18,991 nt of DNA from a bacterium (GCA_900299155.1 OMIS01000027.1:1-18991); one strand, 5' to 3'; counted from the first letter of the stretch, positions 7,557 to 14,099 are shown. Notes: a model not told the origin generated them from the letters alone. Translations and numbers: made by a program.

Positions 7557-8672
7557 CTACTTATTTCTGACAATAGGTAAGAAGTTCTCATCTTTTTTTG
7601 GTACGACTTCTACTACTTCACACATTTCGCCATACATACAGAACTGAATGTACTCACCAATGCTTGGCTGATTGTTTACAAATGCAATATCATATTGCTT
7701 CATTTCATGAGCTGAAAGATGAAGCTTTCCATATTGAGCAGATATCCCTGTTGTCCAGTCAGGCTGCTTTCCAGCTACTATCTCCATTGGTGCAGTTTGC
7801 AAATTAAATGAAGGGGTAACAGGGGTATCTGTTGTATTGGATACAGTTAGGGTGAGCGTAAATGCTTTACCTGGTTCATACTCAATGTGCTCCTTGTCCC
7901 AAGAAGAATCAATGCCCTCTACTGGAGTGGGCACTGGAGTGGGCACTGGAGTGGGTTCTAGAGTGACTCCAGAAGGAACCGGGTATATAGTTCTTTCAGT
8001 CGGATCTAGATGAGCAGGTACTCCATTTTGATTTGTATCAGGAAAATCTTTGCAGCTCGAATAATTTTCTCCTGCTGGGGATTGCAACTCTTCATTTGTG
8101 GGAACTCCATCTCCGTCATCATCAGGGTTAAGAGACATTGGCAGTACTTCCATATTGTAGGGTGTATTCGGATTAATTTGGAAACCTCCCAAAACATCTC
8201 TTTCACATTCCTTTAGTCTATCTCCATCCTCATCCTCTGTTAAATAATCGGGAACACCGTCCCCATCAGTATCTGGCAGTCCTTCTTCGGTTCTATTGAC
8301 AGGATATTCATGGTTATTTTCAAACCGTGTCTTCAATCCATCGCCGTCGTCGTCTCTGTCCTGCGTGTTTGGGATTCCATCCCCGTCAGTATCGCAAGAG
8401 GTGGCCTCAACACTGTCTGGTATTCCATCTTTGTCTGCGTCAGGAGCAGGAAGAGGGAGGGGAGGTTCATTTGGATCTGGAGGCTTACTGAAATCTGGGG
8501 TGAATCCAAGTACATTCTGAACTGTAGTATCTATCCAATGTCGTACTTCTGGATCAGCTAAGTTGATTGATGCTGAATTTCCATTACATGACATGGTCAA
8601 GACTGGCATCCCAAAAAGGTATCGTACAGCATTGATTGTGACAAATCCGCCACTGCCACTATCCCAAAGCAA
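7557..8672 (-). CDS. C-terminal part of secreted trypsin-like protease: catalytic Ser, calcium-binding repeats, beta-sandwich tail (frameshifted)
   Basis: This frame begins at a TTG that is probably not a real start. It opens with WDSGSGGF, the catalytic-serine end of an S1 protease, and continues in the frame shifted relative to the upstream half; adding one G at 8663-8665 fuses them. After the end of the protease domain (about residue 52) comes a Pro-rich spacer. Next is a run of Asp-rich repeats (78-234) such as DADKDGIPD, DTDGDGIP, DDDGDGL, DTDGDGVPD, DEDGDRL and DDDGDGVP, which resemble thrombospondin type-3/EF-hand-like calcium sites. A PTPVPTPVPTPV linker (240-251) leads to a beta-rich domain (about 262-360, with EPGKAFTLTLTVSNTT) like those in cell-surface adhesins. 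No sortase motif or C-terminal membrane anchor is visible; the protein ends FLPIVRNK. The likely location is the cell exterior. Confidence 0.8.
   Translation of the reverse strand: MLWDSGSGGFVTINAVRYLFGMPVLTMSCNGNSASINLADPEVRHWIDTTVQNVLGFTPDFSKPPDPNEPPLPLPAPDADKDGIPDSVEATSCDTDGDGIPNTQDRDDDGDGLKTRFENNHEYPVNRTEEGLPDTDGDGVPDYLTEDEDGDRLKECERDVLGGFQINPNTPYNMEVLPMSLNPDDDGDGVPTNEELQSPAGENYSSCKDFPDTNQNGVPAHLDPTERTIYPVPSGVTLEPTPVPTPVPTPVEGIDSSWDKEHIEYEPGKAFTLTLTVSNTTDTPVTPSFNLQTAPMEIVAGKQPDWTTGISAQYGKLHLSAHEMKQYDIAFVNNQPSIGEYIQFCMYGEMCEVVEVVPKKDENFLPIVRNK
7921..7956. repeat. Three 12-bp direct repeats encoding Pro-Thr-Pro-Val
   Basis: Three consecutive copies of ACTGGAGTGGGC on the plus strand, the last ending in T. 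On the coding (minus) strand they encode the PTPV units of the linker between the calcium-binding repeats and the C-terminal domain. Such an in-frame minisatellite can change linker length by slippage without breaking the frame. Confidence 0.85.
7971..8441 (-). other. Thrombospondin-3-like calcium-binding repeat region (protein level)
   Basis: At least six DxDxDGxxD-type acidic loops occur in about 157 residues. Several are paired about 10-20 residues apart, as in thrombospondin type-3 repeats. Cysteines at residues 103, 156 and 207 of this frame may form cross-links. Known relatives bind calcium and stiffen extracellular stalks. Binding here is inferred from the acidic loop pattern only. Confidence 0.75.
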
Positions 8673-9442
8673 ATATCATCTGCGTTATCTGGATCTGAGG
8701 GATTCTCTGGTAGACCTCGTGTTGAGCTCGTGCAAATCAGATTGTTTGCATTGCCAAATATCCCATCACAGGCCACCACGGGGAGTTTCCCCGTTAGTAG
8801 TGTATTGGTTCTCTGGGATGGGGTATAACTAATCAAACCTGTGCCTGCGAAGGTAAGGCTCGTACCAATACTTATTTGAGTGTTTTGAGGAATAATGCGA
8901 GCTGGGTGAATAAGTGGACTTGTGTGCACAGGTGGTCCAATCAGTAATGCAATGTCAAAATTGGGATTGCAGGTGTTCAGATACTCAGGATGAACGACTA
9001 TTTTTGTAGTCTTAATTTGTTTCTCAAAGGTCTCAGGCACAGTTTCAGTACTTCCAAAGCCAATTGTAGTTGAAGCGTCATCAGGGAGTTCTGCGCAAAC
9101 ACCAGCTACTTCAGTTGCAGTAGTGACACAGTGTCCGTCCGTGACGGATACGGAAGGCAACGGTGGCACAACAAGATCAGAACCTTCATATAGCAGTGTA
9201 GAGCCACAATTAGGTAACTCTCCGTAGGATGGAAATTCACCCTGATTTGCTGGTCTGCCGCCAATGATATCTTCATCTGAAGGATTAGCTGGCTGCGTGA
9301 CAGTTTGAGTGCTTGTATCTTCTGCACGTATTCCATCTGCAAAAAACGCTGCTCCTGCAATAATAAGCAAAGGAAGTAGTGCTGTGAGAATGTGGCCACC
9401 ATGTTCAGTGCGCCAAAACCATTTACGTCGTTCAGAAAACAT
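8597..9442 (-). CDS. N-terminal part of secreted trypsin-like (S1) serine protease, frameshifted before the catalytic Ser
   Basis: A 281-residue frame. It starts with a basic N-terminus and one hydrophobic signal/anchor segment (about 17-36). Then comes the S1 start IIGG (59-62) with GEFPSYGEL, and a TDGHC motif (101-105) where TAAHC is usual, giving catalytic His104. NFDIALL (161-167) supplies Asp163. DDICFG (255-260) leads towards the catalytic serine, but the frame then reads IVAVADLSQ and ends 21 residues later. In the other frame the sequence continues as DSGSGG. With the frame restored, Ser262 would be the nucleophile. Asp256, six residues before it, would fall at S1-pocket position 189, predicting cleavage after Lys or Arg. 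The gene has its own -10 box 11 bases before ATG. It is either a recent pseudogene, a phase-variable gene, or a base-call error. Confidence 0.82.
   Translation of the reverse strand: MFSERRKWFWRTEHGGHILTALLPLLIIAGAAFFADGIRAEDTSTQTVTQPANPSDEDIIGGRPANQGEFPSYGELPNCGSTLLYEGSDLVVPPLPSVSVTDGHCVTTATEVAGVCAELPDDASTTIGFGSTETVPETFEKQIKTTKIVVHPEYLNTCNPNFDIALLIGPPVHTSPLIHPARIIPQNTQISIGTSLTFAGTGLISYTPSQRTNTLLTGKLPVVACDGIFGNANNLICTSSTRGLPENPSDPDNADDICFGIVAVADLSQSMLYDTFLGCQS
8663..8665 (-). other. Frameshift point in the protease gene (G run one base short)
   Basis: The coding strand reads TGC TTT GGG ATA GTG in the upstream frame. One extra G would give TGC TTT GGG GAT AGT GGC, encoding CFGDSG, the canonical S1 nucleophile motif. 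From 9442 to 7557 is 1886 bases; 1887 would make exactly 629 codons. The break sits in a homopolymer run. Confidence 0.85.
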
Positions 9443-9453
9443 AGTCAGTGTGT

Positions 9454-9459
9454 ATTGTA
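9454..9459 (-). promoter_or_regulatory. -10 box of the protease gene
   Basis: The complement reads TACAAT, ending 11 bases before the ATG, with an overlapping TATACA one register away. The predicted leader is about 4 bases. There is no Shine-Dalgarno site and no convincing -35 element. Confidence 0.45.
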
Positions 9460-9505
9460 TAGGAAAGCAAGAGAAATCCTACAGTAGAAAATGATCTGTC
9501 TAGAA

Positions 9506-9523
9506 CGATAATTCAATTTATCG
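9506..9523 (-). terminator. Weak hairpin after the small secreted-protein gene
   Basis: CGATAA, a six-base loop and TTATCG form a 6-bp stem 5 bases after the stop codon at 9529, at the expected end of the rml operon. It lacks a proper U tract on the minus strand, so it is at best a weak terminator or a 3'-end stabiliser. Confidence 0.3.
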
Positions 9524-9528
9524 ATTAA

Positions 9529-9924
9529 CTAATTCTTTACTACCAGGGTTTGAATTTCTACAACTGGGCGTTTCTCTATGCCCACATAGTTAGGACATGC
9601 GCCTTTACAAAAAGGTACTCCCTCAACAAAGTTTCCTGCTACTGAGACCTTTTTATTTATATATGTATCTATATCAGATGGTGGATTGCTGATAAAAATT
9701 GAAAGAGTATCAGTAGTATTTTGATTAGTATTTGCTATTCCATTTTTATAGTAGGTGAGTGAGTAGACACCATCTATCTCAGTAATAATGTAATCTGCAT
9801 CTGATTCAGAGAGTGGAAAATATCGAAAAGCGTTAATTTCTTCTGCAGCTGCTTTAGGGTATATATACTCTTTAAAAGTAAAAACCGACAAAAATACTAA
9901 TATTGTTAGTAAGATGATTCTCAT
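9529..9924 (-). CDS. Small secreted protein of unknown function, coupled to rmlD
   Basis: A 131-residue protein with an N-terminal hydrophobic segment (about 3-16) and a likely signal-peptidase region ending in AAA (25-27). It is therefore exported or anchored. The mature part is beta-rich, with YSLTYYKNG, then KKVSVAGNFV (91-100), a C-x3-C pair (Cys106, Cys110) and a final strand VVEIQTLVV. The last half has the proportions of an OB-fold-like barrel, which is a guess. The ATG overlaps the rmlD stop as ATGA, so translation is coupled. Hand counts of three 60-base lines give about 28-37% GC, against about 55% in two lines of rmlD immediately upstream, so it may be a newer arrival. I do not recognise a family. 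Confidence 0.7.
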   Translation of the reverse strand: MRIILLTILVFLSVFTFKEYIYPKAAAEEINAFRYFPLSESDADYIITEIDGVYSLTYYKNGIANTNQNTTDTLSIFISNPPSDIDTYINKKVSVAGNFVEGVPFCKGACPNYVGIEKRPVVEIQTLVVKN

Positions 9925-10790
9925 TGATGTAGGAAATATTTAATTTCTCCGAGTTTAAAGTCAACGACACTCTTCAGCTTCTCCACGCTCATCGCCGTAT
10001 TCTTTTGATATGGCCGCTCACTTGACTGCAAGTACTCAGCTAATGATCCTTGTTTGACTACTGTAGGATCTATGCCATTCGCCTCTGCCACAGCACAGGC
10101 AAAGTCGTAGTCTGTCCACTTCTCGCCACTACTTGCATGAAATAATCCTGTAGTTCTTGTACGGATTGACCAATCAATTACACTAGAAAAATCGGGAATA
10201 AACGTCGGCCCGAAATAGTGGTCGGTAAACTGAGGGTAGAGCGTCCCCGCCTGCAACCCAGCCAAGATACGGTGCACGATATCTGCTTTGGGAAACTCAT
10301 CAGGTCTAAATGGTTGATCAATCCGCAGAATTGTCCAATTTTGTGCCTGATTTTGTACGGCTTCTTCGGCCCATGCTTTAGTTTGTCCATACCATTCAAT
10401 GGGACTCATTTGATCTGCTTCAGTATAGAGACCCTCTTTTTTGCCATCAAAAACATAGGCGGTACTAATATTGATCAGCTGTGCGCCAAGTTCATTGGCT
10501 GCTTGTACCATCGTTTCTGTACCCACAACGTTCACCTGGTAGGCGATCCCATTTTTATCACCACTCTGCTTCCACGCGCCTGTGACATCTGTGTACGCTG
10601 CGAAGTGTACTATCGCTTGTACATTTTTATTGGATAACGCTGTGAGCACCTGGTCGCGCTTGGTAATATCCACGGGCTGTACAGGATCACTTATATCAAG
10701 ATGAATAAATTCATAGTTTTCAGCAAAATCACTGACAAAGCGTGAACCCACTAATCCTTTACCTCCGGTTACTGCCACGACTGGTTTCAT
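9921..10790 (-). CDS. rmlD: dTDP-4-dehydrorhamnose reductase
   Basis: A 289-residue short-chain dehydrogenase-type protein of the RmlD family. It reduces dTDP-4-keto-L-rhamnose with NAD(P)H, the last step to dTDP-L-rhamnose. The nucleotide-binding GGKGLVG (9-15) lies in the first strand-helix turn. VHFAAYTDV and STAYVFDG are RmlD-like, and the catalytic Tyr134/Lys138 pair sits in WYGQTK. The family is usually 280-300 residues. A Shine-Dalgarno site (TGGAG, five bases before ATG) supports this start. It follows the rmlC-like gene after 103 bases that contain two hairpins, and its stop overlaps the next start. Base composition is higher in GC than most of the window. Confidence 0.9.
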   Translation of the reverse strand: MKPVVAVTGGKGLVGSRFVSDFAENYEFIHLDISDPVQPVDITKRDQVLTALSNKNVQAIVHFAAYTDVTGAWKQSGDKNGIAYQVNVVGTETMVQAANELGAQLINISTAYVFDGKKEGLYTEADQMSPIEWYGQTKAWAEEAVQNQAQNWTILRIDQPFRPDEFPKADIVHRILAGLQAGTLYPQFTDHYFGPTFIPDFSSVIDWSIRTRTTGLFHASSGEKWTDYDFACAVAEANGIDPTVVKQGSLAEYLQSSERPYQKNTAMSVEKLKSVVDFKLGEIKYFLHQ

Positions 10791-10795
10791 ATGTT

Positions 10796-10800
10796 CTCCA
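10796..10800 (-). promoter_or_regulatory. Shine-Dalgarno site of rmlD
   Basis: The complement reads TGGAG followed by five bases and the ATG at 10788-10790. It confirms the start of rmlD. Confidence 0.65.
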
Positions 10801-10837
10801 AAACTTTCTGCTGTATAAATTTTTTTATTGCACGACT

Positions 10838-10880
10838 GATCTCAAAATATTCATTAACTGAGATCTGCTGAGTTACTCAG
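10838..10880 (-). repeat. Two adjacent hairpins in the rmlC-rmlD gap
   Basis: A perfect 7-bp inverted repeat (GATCTCA at 10838-10844 with TGAGATC at 10859-10865) lies beside a second stem, CTGAG-TTA-CTCAG (10868-10880). The arms share the CTGAG/CTCA sequence, so alternative pairings are possible. No U run follows on the minus strand, so this is not a standard terminator. Processing, mRNA stability or a protein site are possible roles. Confidence 0.5.
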
Positions 10881-10893
10881 GCATTTAGTACGA

Positions 10894-11427
10894 TTAACCT
10901 TTTTGTAAATCCCAAACTTCACTGCCGAAGTGATCCCAAGGCAAGCGGTATTCATCTGGTGCATCACTATTAAATTGAGTTGTTGTAGCATAGAACAGGT
11001 ACATTGGCTGGTCGTAGCAGTTTTTTGCTCCATGTGCCACCCCATTTGGAATTCTCAGTATCATTGCGGTACCGCCACCCAGAACAAGGCGTTCATGGAC
11101 ATCAAAACTTGAGGAACCTTCACGCAAGTCATGTAGATTGACTAGCAAACGATGTGTAGGAGGCACGAACCACAGATCTTCTTGTGTTTTATGAATATGA
11201 AATGCTTTGACAACATCGGGCATCATAACTGAAAAACTCACTTGAGCCACGGGAAATGGTTTTTGTAGGCCAGAAACTTCACCATTTTGCATTCTGAAAA
11301 CTTCAGCAAAATTACCCCCATCATCAACATTTAATTTCAATGGGATTTTCTCGACACCTTCAATTTGGCTTTTTTTACCATATTCTTGAATGGTGAGTGC
11401 TACATCATATTGTGAGGCGATCTGCAT
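10894..11427 (-). CDS. RmlC-like sugar-nucleotide 3,5-epimerase (cupin)
   Basis: A 177-residue cupin resembling dTDP-4-dehydrorhamnose 3,5-epimerase. KAFHIHKTQEDLWFV (74-88) corresponds to the RGLHxQ segment, with His77 at the catalytic base position. LHDLREGSSSFD (98-109) matches the D.R..S.T motif. IPNGVAHG (126-133) matches IPxGxAHGF, and the late PWDHFG (163-168) resembles the WDDP element. It ends soon after that, without the LSxKD segment found near the C-terminus of classical RmlC, where the catalytic Asp normally lies. Its place between rmlB and rmlD makes the RmlC role the best reading, but a related epimerase or ketoisomerase is possible. A Shine-Dalgarno site (AAGGAG, three bases before ATG) and a TAGAAT box 16 bases upstream mark the start. 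Confidence 0.78.
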   Translation of the reverse strand: MQIASQYDVALTIQEYGKKSQIEGVEKIPLKLNVDDGGNFAEVFRMQNGEVSGLQKPFPVAQVSFSVMMPDVVKAFHIHKTQEDLWFVPPTHRLLVNLHDLREGSSSFDVHERLVLGGGTAMILRIPNGVAHGAKNCYDQPMYLFYATTTQFNSDAPDEYRLPWDHFGSEVWDLQKG

Positions 11428-11430
11428 GGG

Positions 11431-11449
11431 CTCCTTTTATCTGATTCTA
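11431..11449 (-). promoter_or_regulatory. Shine-Dalgarno site and -10 box of the rmlC-like gene
   Basis: The complement has TAGAAT (11444-11449) and, 7 bases further on, AAGGAG (11431-11436) three bases before the ATG. A start at the expected distance would give a leader of about 10 bases that just includes the ribosome site. Confidence 0.45.
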
Positions 11450-11468
11450 CTATTTATTTTCTACTGAT

Positions 11469-11484
11469 TCCTGAGTTTTCAGGA
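11469..11484 (-). repeat. Short hairpin between rmlB and the rmlC-like gene
   Basis: TCCTGA, a four-base loop and TCAGGA form a perfect 6-bp stem in the 82-base gap. No T tract follows on the minus strand. The arms resemble the CTGAG/CTCAG stem found in the next gap of the same operon. Confidence 0.4.
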
Positions 11485-11509
11485 TATATCTTATACAATG
11501 ATCTACAAA

Positions 11510-12523
11510 TTACTTGGCGTACTGTTGAGCAAAGTACTGCTGATTCTGTTCTTTGAGTGGCTTCCACCAGGTTTCATTGTTTTGATACCAGGCCACGGTC
11601 TTGGCTAATCCTTCTTCCAACGTCACCGAAGGCTGCCAGCCAAGCTCTTGGTTTAATTTACTCCAGTCCACACTATACTTGCGGTCATGTCCAGGGCGAT
11701 CTTTCACAAACTCAATCTCAGATTCGTCTTTACCCATGATCTTGAGAATCATCTTGACTAACTCTAGATTGGAAACGTCCTTAACCATACCACCCACAAG
11801 ATATGTTTCACCAGCACGCCCACGACTCAGCACAGCGTCAATTGCGCTACAGTGATCTTGGACATACAACCAGTCTCGTACATTCAAACCATCACCATAC
11901 ACAGGTACTTTTTTGCCTTCAAGTAAATTTGTTACTGCGAGCGGAATCAACTTCTCAGGAAAGTGGTACTCGCCATAGTTATTGGAGCAGTTAGTGATGG
12001 TAAAGTTGAGCCCGAACGTCTCACCATAGGCGCGAACTAAGTGATCTGAACCTGCTTTACTGGCAGAGTAGGGACTGCGAGGATCATAGGGAGTTGCTGT
12101 TGTAAATTTTTGATCACCTTCCAAAGGTAGTGAGCCAAATACTTCGTCGGTAGAAATATGATGGAATCGCTTAATCTTATTATTCAGCGCAGCTTGCAAA
12201 AGCACCTGTGTACCAAGTACATTGGTACGAACAAATCCAGCAGGATTGGTAATAGAGCGATCAACGTGTGTCTCAGCGGCAAAATGAACCACAACATCAA
12301 CGCCATGCATTAATGTATTTACGAGCTCGCCATCACAAATATCGCCTTGGACAAATTTATAGGTAGGATGAGTTTCAATATCTCGTAAGGTTGTGAGATT
12401 GCCTGCATAGGTAAGCAAATCCAGATTAATAATCGTGTCTTCAGGATGATTTTTGATCCAGTAATGCACAAAGTTACTGCCAATAAATCCTGCACCACCA
12501 GTGATTAACAATGTTTGTGACAT
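11510..12523 (-). CDS. rmlB: dTDP-glucose 4,6-dehydratase
   Basis: A 337-residue extended SDR enzyme that converts dTDP-D-glucose to dTDP-4-keto-6-deoxyglucose, the second step of dTDP-L-rhamnose synthesis. The Rossmann motif GGAGFIG is at 9-15. The diagnostic dehydratase triad Thr125-Asp126-Glu127 lies in STDEVFG, and the Tyr152/Lys156 pair lies in YSASK. HFAAETHVDRSI, YGEYHFPEKLIPL and DGLNVRDWLYVQDHC are strongly conserved in RmlB. The open frame extends upstream to 12586, but the ATG at 12521-12523 directly precedes SQTLLITGGAG as in the family. It follows an AAAGGG-like ribosome site and a TATACT box. The longer form would overlap the preceding small gene. rmlA, which supplies dTDP-glucose, is not in the window. 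Confidence 0.96.
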   Translation of the reverse strand: MSQTLLITGGAGFIGSNFVHYWIKNHPEDTIINLDLLTYAGNLTTLRDIETHPTYKFVQGDICDGELVNTLMHGVDVVVHFAAETHVDRSITNPAGFVRTNVLGTQVLLQAALNNKIKRFHHISTDEVFGSLPLEGDQKFTTATPYDPRSPYSASKAGSDHLVRAYGETFGLNFTITNCSNNYGEYHFPEKLIPLAVTNLLEGKKVPVYGDGLNVRDWLYVQDHCSAIDAVLSRGRAGETYLVGGMVKDVSNLELVKMILKIMGKDESEIEFVKDRPGHDRKYSVDWSKLNQELGWQPSVTLEEGLAKTVAWYQNNETWWKPLKEQNQQYFAQQYAK

Positions 12524-12534
12524 ATCCCTTTCAT

Positions 12535-12540
12535 AGTATA
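12535..12540 (-). promoter_or_regulatory. -10 box of rmlB
   Basis: The complement reads TATACT, ending 11 bases before the rmlB ATG. The gap contains AAAGGG, which could serve as a short ribosome site if the transcript starts a little early. A full leader would be about 4-5 bases. This would be an internal promoter splitting rmlBCD from the LCP gene. Confidence 0.4.
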
Positions 12541-12545
12541 CCGTA

Positions 12546-12773
12546 TTATTTTGTATCTGTTGGTTTGGGCTGCTCAAGCGCCTCATTTTCCTCTAGTACG
12601 GTAGTATATTTTGCTTCTAGTTTTGAATATTTGTCTTGAAGAAGCTCGTACCTGCGGTCTGAAGTTTTGCGCTGTGCATGAAAGAATCCTGCTAGTAACG
12701 CCAAAATCACGCAAACTACCACCAGAATCCTAGTCATGTTTTTTTGTGAAATAGGTAGCTCAGATTTTTCCAT
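12546..12773 (-). CDS. Small single-span membrane protein with coiled coil
   Basis: A 75-residue protein with a hydrophilic N-terminus, one membrane segment (about 16-31, ILVVVCVILALLAGFF), and a charged helical tail with heptad-like leucine/tyrosine spacing (YELLQDKYSKLEAKYTTVLEENEALE, given here only as its ends: about 42-67). It sits 26 bases after the LCP gene and 22 bases before rmlB in the same direction. A role as a small partner or scaffold of the envelope-glycan machinery is plausible but unproven. The tail is too short for a Wzz-type chain-length regulator. An internal ATG at residue 13, immediately before the membrane segment, is an alternative start. A TACAAA box lies 7 bases before the first ATG. 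Confidence 0.65.
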   Translation of the reverse strand: MEKSELPISQKNMTRILVVVCVILALLAGFFHAQRKTSDRRYELLQDKYSKLEAKYTTVLEENEALEQPKPTDTK

Positions 12774-12799
12774 AGGTTTATTTGTACTGTCTCTTGTGA

Positions 12800-14080
12800 T
12801 TATTGTCGAGTAGGAGCTGTTTGAGTTTGTACACCTGCCGATTTGGAAGCTGTAGGCTGAGAAGCACTTTGTGTAGAGCTGTTAAGTCCAAGATCAGTTT
12901 GTACTTCTTCTCTAAATTTTTCAGGACTGCGTATCTCATATACCCAAGTTTTATACTTTGCGATAGGTGGATTGACGAGCACACCTTGTGGGTCAGCAGG
13001 ATAAATGGAAATCGTATGGGGCTTTTGTACGAGTGAATCTTTATGTGGATAGAGCTGTTTACCCGTAGCGATCACTTCAGGTATAGGAAGCACTTTGGCG
13101 AACGCTTGGTTGTAGAGGGCATACAACTTACCTGCTGCTTCTGGGTTGGTCAGTGTTTTAGGATCAAGTACCTTTTTTAATACTGCGTCGATCACTGCTT
13201 GCTGGCGTTGCCCGCGGCTAATATCAGTACCAGTATCACCTTCACTATGACGACTTCGTACATACTTGAGAACTCGCTCTCCAGTCATCACCTCAGAACC
13301 TTGCTCAAAAGTAACGGTTTCGTATAACTTGGCAGGATCACGTTCTGTAGTAATATTTACATCACTCCTTGGAAATTCTGGATCAGTAAATCCTTGTGCG
13401 ATCTGAACTTCGACCCCTCCTACTTCGTCAATAACTCTTGCTACAGTATCTAAGCTGAGAACAATTGTGTGATGTACAGGGACACCCGTTAATTGTTCAA
13501 GTACTTCACGAGGAAAACGCTCAGGTTCATCAGGATACTTGGTCAGACCATATGAGTACAATGAGTTAATTTTGGTCTTGTAGTCTGGACTCCAAATGTC
13601 ACGAGGGAAGGAAAGTGAGTAGATTGTCCCTGAATTGAGATCCACAGATATCAGCATCATTGAATCTGTAAGAGGCGGAACATTTCCACGATTTGCCAAT
13701 GAGTCTGTCCCCAGCAATAAAATGTTTTTTCGGCCATTTGTCTGAGTTGGAGTGGCATTCCAGCCAGCTTCAGCTTGTGAACGAAGCTGCGTAAGTGAGA
13801 CTCCCGCCACTTGAGAAAATTTCTGAAGTTGCTTGTAGGCATATCCCGCAAGTACTCCTGCGGTAATAACTAACATAATGAATGCGAAAAGCAGCGCTAA
13901 ACCAGTAGCTTTGAGAAACAGCTTGAAAAACGTAACTTCTTGTTCTGGATGGGGTTTTGGTTCAGTCAGGTGGCTATTAGAGTGCTGCGATCCTTGTACA
14001 GCACTAGTCTCATGAACAGGTGCTTCGCCTGGATTTGGGATTTTTGTCTTCTGGTGTTTTGATTTTTGCGTATTTGACAC
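12800..14080 (-). CDS. LytR-CpsA-Psr (LCP) family cell-wall glycopolymer ligase
   Basis: A 426-residue LCP protein, which transfers undecaprenyl-phosphate-linked polymers to peptidoglycan outside the membrane. A long hydrophilic cytoplasmic N-terminus is followed by one membrane segment (about 57-80). The LCP domain begins with NILLLGTDS (119-127), then LTDSMMLISVD (137-147), SFPRDIW (157-163) and KINSLYSYG. The arginine-rich pyrophosphate-binding stretch VRSRHSEGD (274-282) ends with SRGQRQQ. The Ser/Thr/Gln-rich tail is disordered-looking. The start is GTG at 14078-14080, preceded by an extended -10 box and no Shine-Dalgarno site. It is the first gene of the minus-strand glycan operon and is divergent from the glycosyltransferase genes. 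This matches the usual pairing of LCP enzymes with polymer-synthesis loci. Confidence 0.93.
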   Translation of the reverse strand: MSNTQKSKHQKTKIPNPGEAPVHETSAVQGSQHSNSHLTEPKPHPEQEVTFFKLFLKATGLALLFAFIMLVITAGVLAGYAYKQLQKFSQVAGVSLTQLRSQAEAGWNATPTQTNGRKNILLLGTDSLANRGNVPPLTDSMMLISVDLNSGTIYSLSFPRDIWSPDYKTKINSLYSYGLTKYPDEPERFPREVLEQLTGVPVHHTIVLSLDTVARVIDEVGGVEVQIAQGFTDPEFPRSDVNITTERDPAKLYETVTFEQGSEVMTGERVLKYVRSRHSEGDTGTDISRGQRQQAVIDAVLKKVLDPKTLTNPEAAGKLYALYNQAFAKVLPIPEVIATGKQLYPHKDSLVQKPHTISIYPADPQGVLVNPPIAKYKTWVYEIRSPEKFREEVQTDLGLNSSTQSASQPTASKSAGVQTQTAPTRQ

Positions 14081-14090
14081 AACTACACTA

Positions 14091-14099
14091 ATCTTACCA
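14091..14099 (-). promoter_or_regulatory. Extended -10 promoter of the LCP gene
   Basis: The complement reads TGG followed by TAAGAT, an extended -10, ending 10 bases before the GTG start. The predicted leader is about 3-5 bases. The element lies within the 56-base divergent region shared with the glycosyltransferase gene. Confidence 0.5.

Noticed and set aside
7518..7560. Terminator at the trmD/protease convergence
   Set aside because: There is a short T run after trmD, but only a 5-bp inverted repeat with a 30-base spacing; no credible stem next to the T run.
8296..8561. Plus-strand frames across the Asp-rich repeats
   Set aside because: They arise because GAT/GAC-rich repeats keep the opposite strand open; the minus-strand frame has clear repeat motifs.
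8655..8680. Programmed -1 ribosomal frameshift in the protease gene
   Set aside because: C TTT GGG is a poor slippery heptamer, re-pairing would be mismatched in both sites, and I saw no clear downstream structure. A missing G is simpler.
10218..10637. Antisense open frame (139 codons) across rmlD
   Set aside because: Cys/Ile-rich nonsense translation opposite a well-conserved enzyme; no promoter or ribosome site.
12524..12586. N-terminal extension of rmlB to 12586
   Set aside because: It overlaps the 75-residue gene and adds residues before the family-typical SQTLLITGGAG start; a ribosome-site-like AAAGGG precedes the later ATG.
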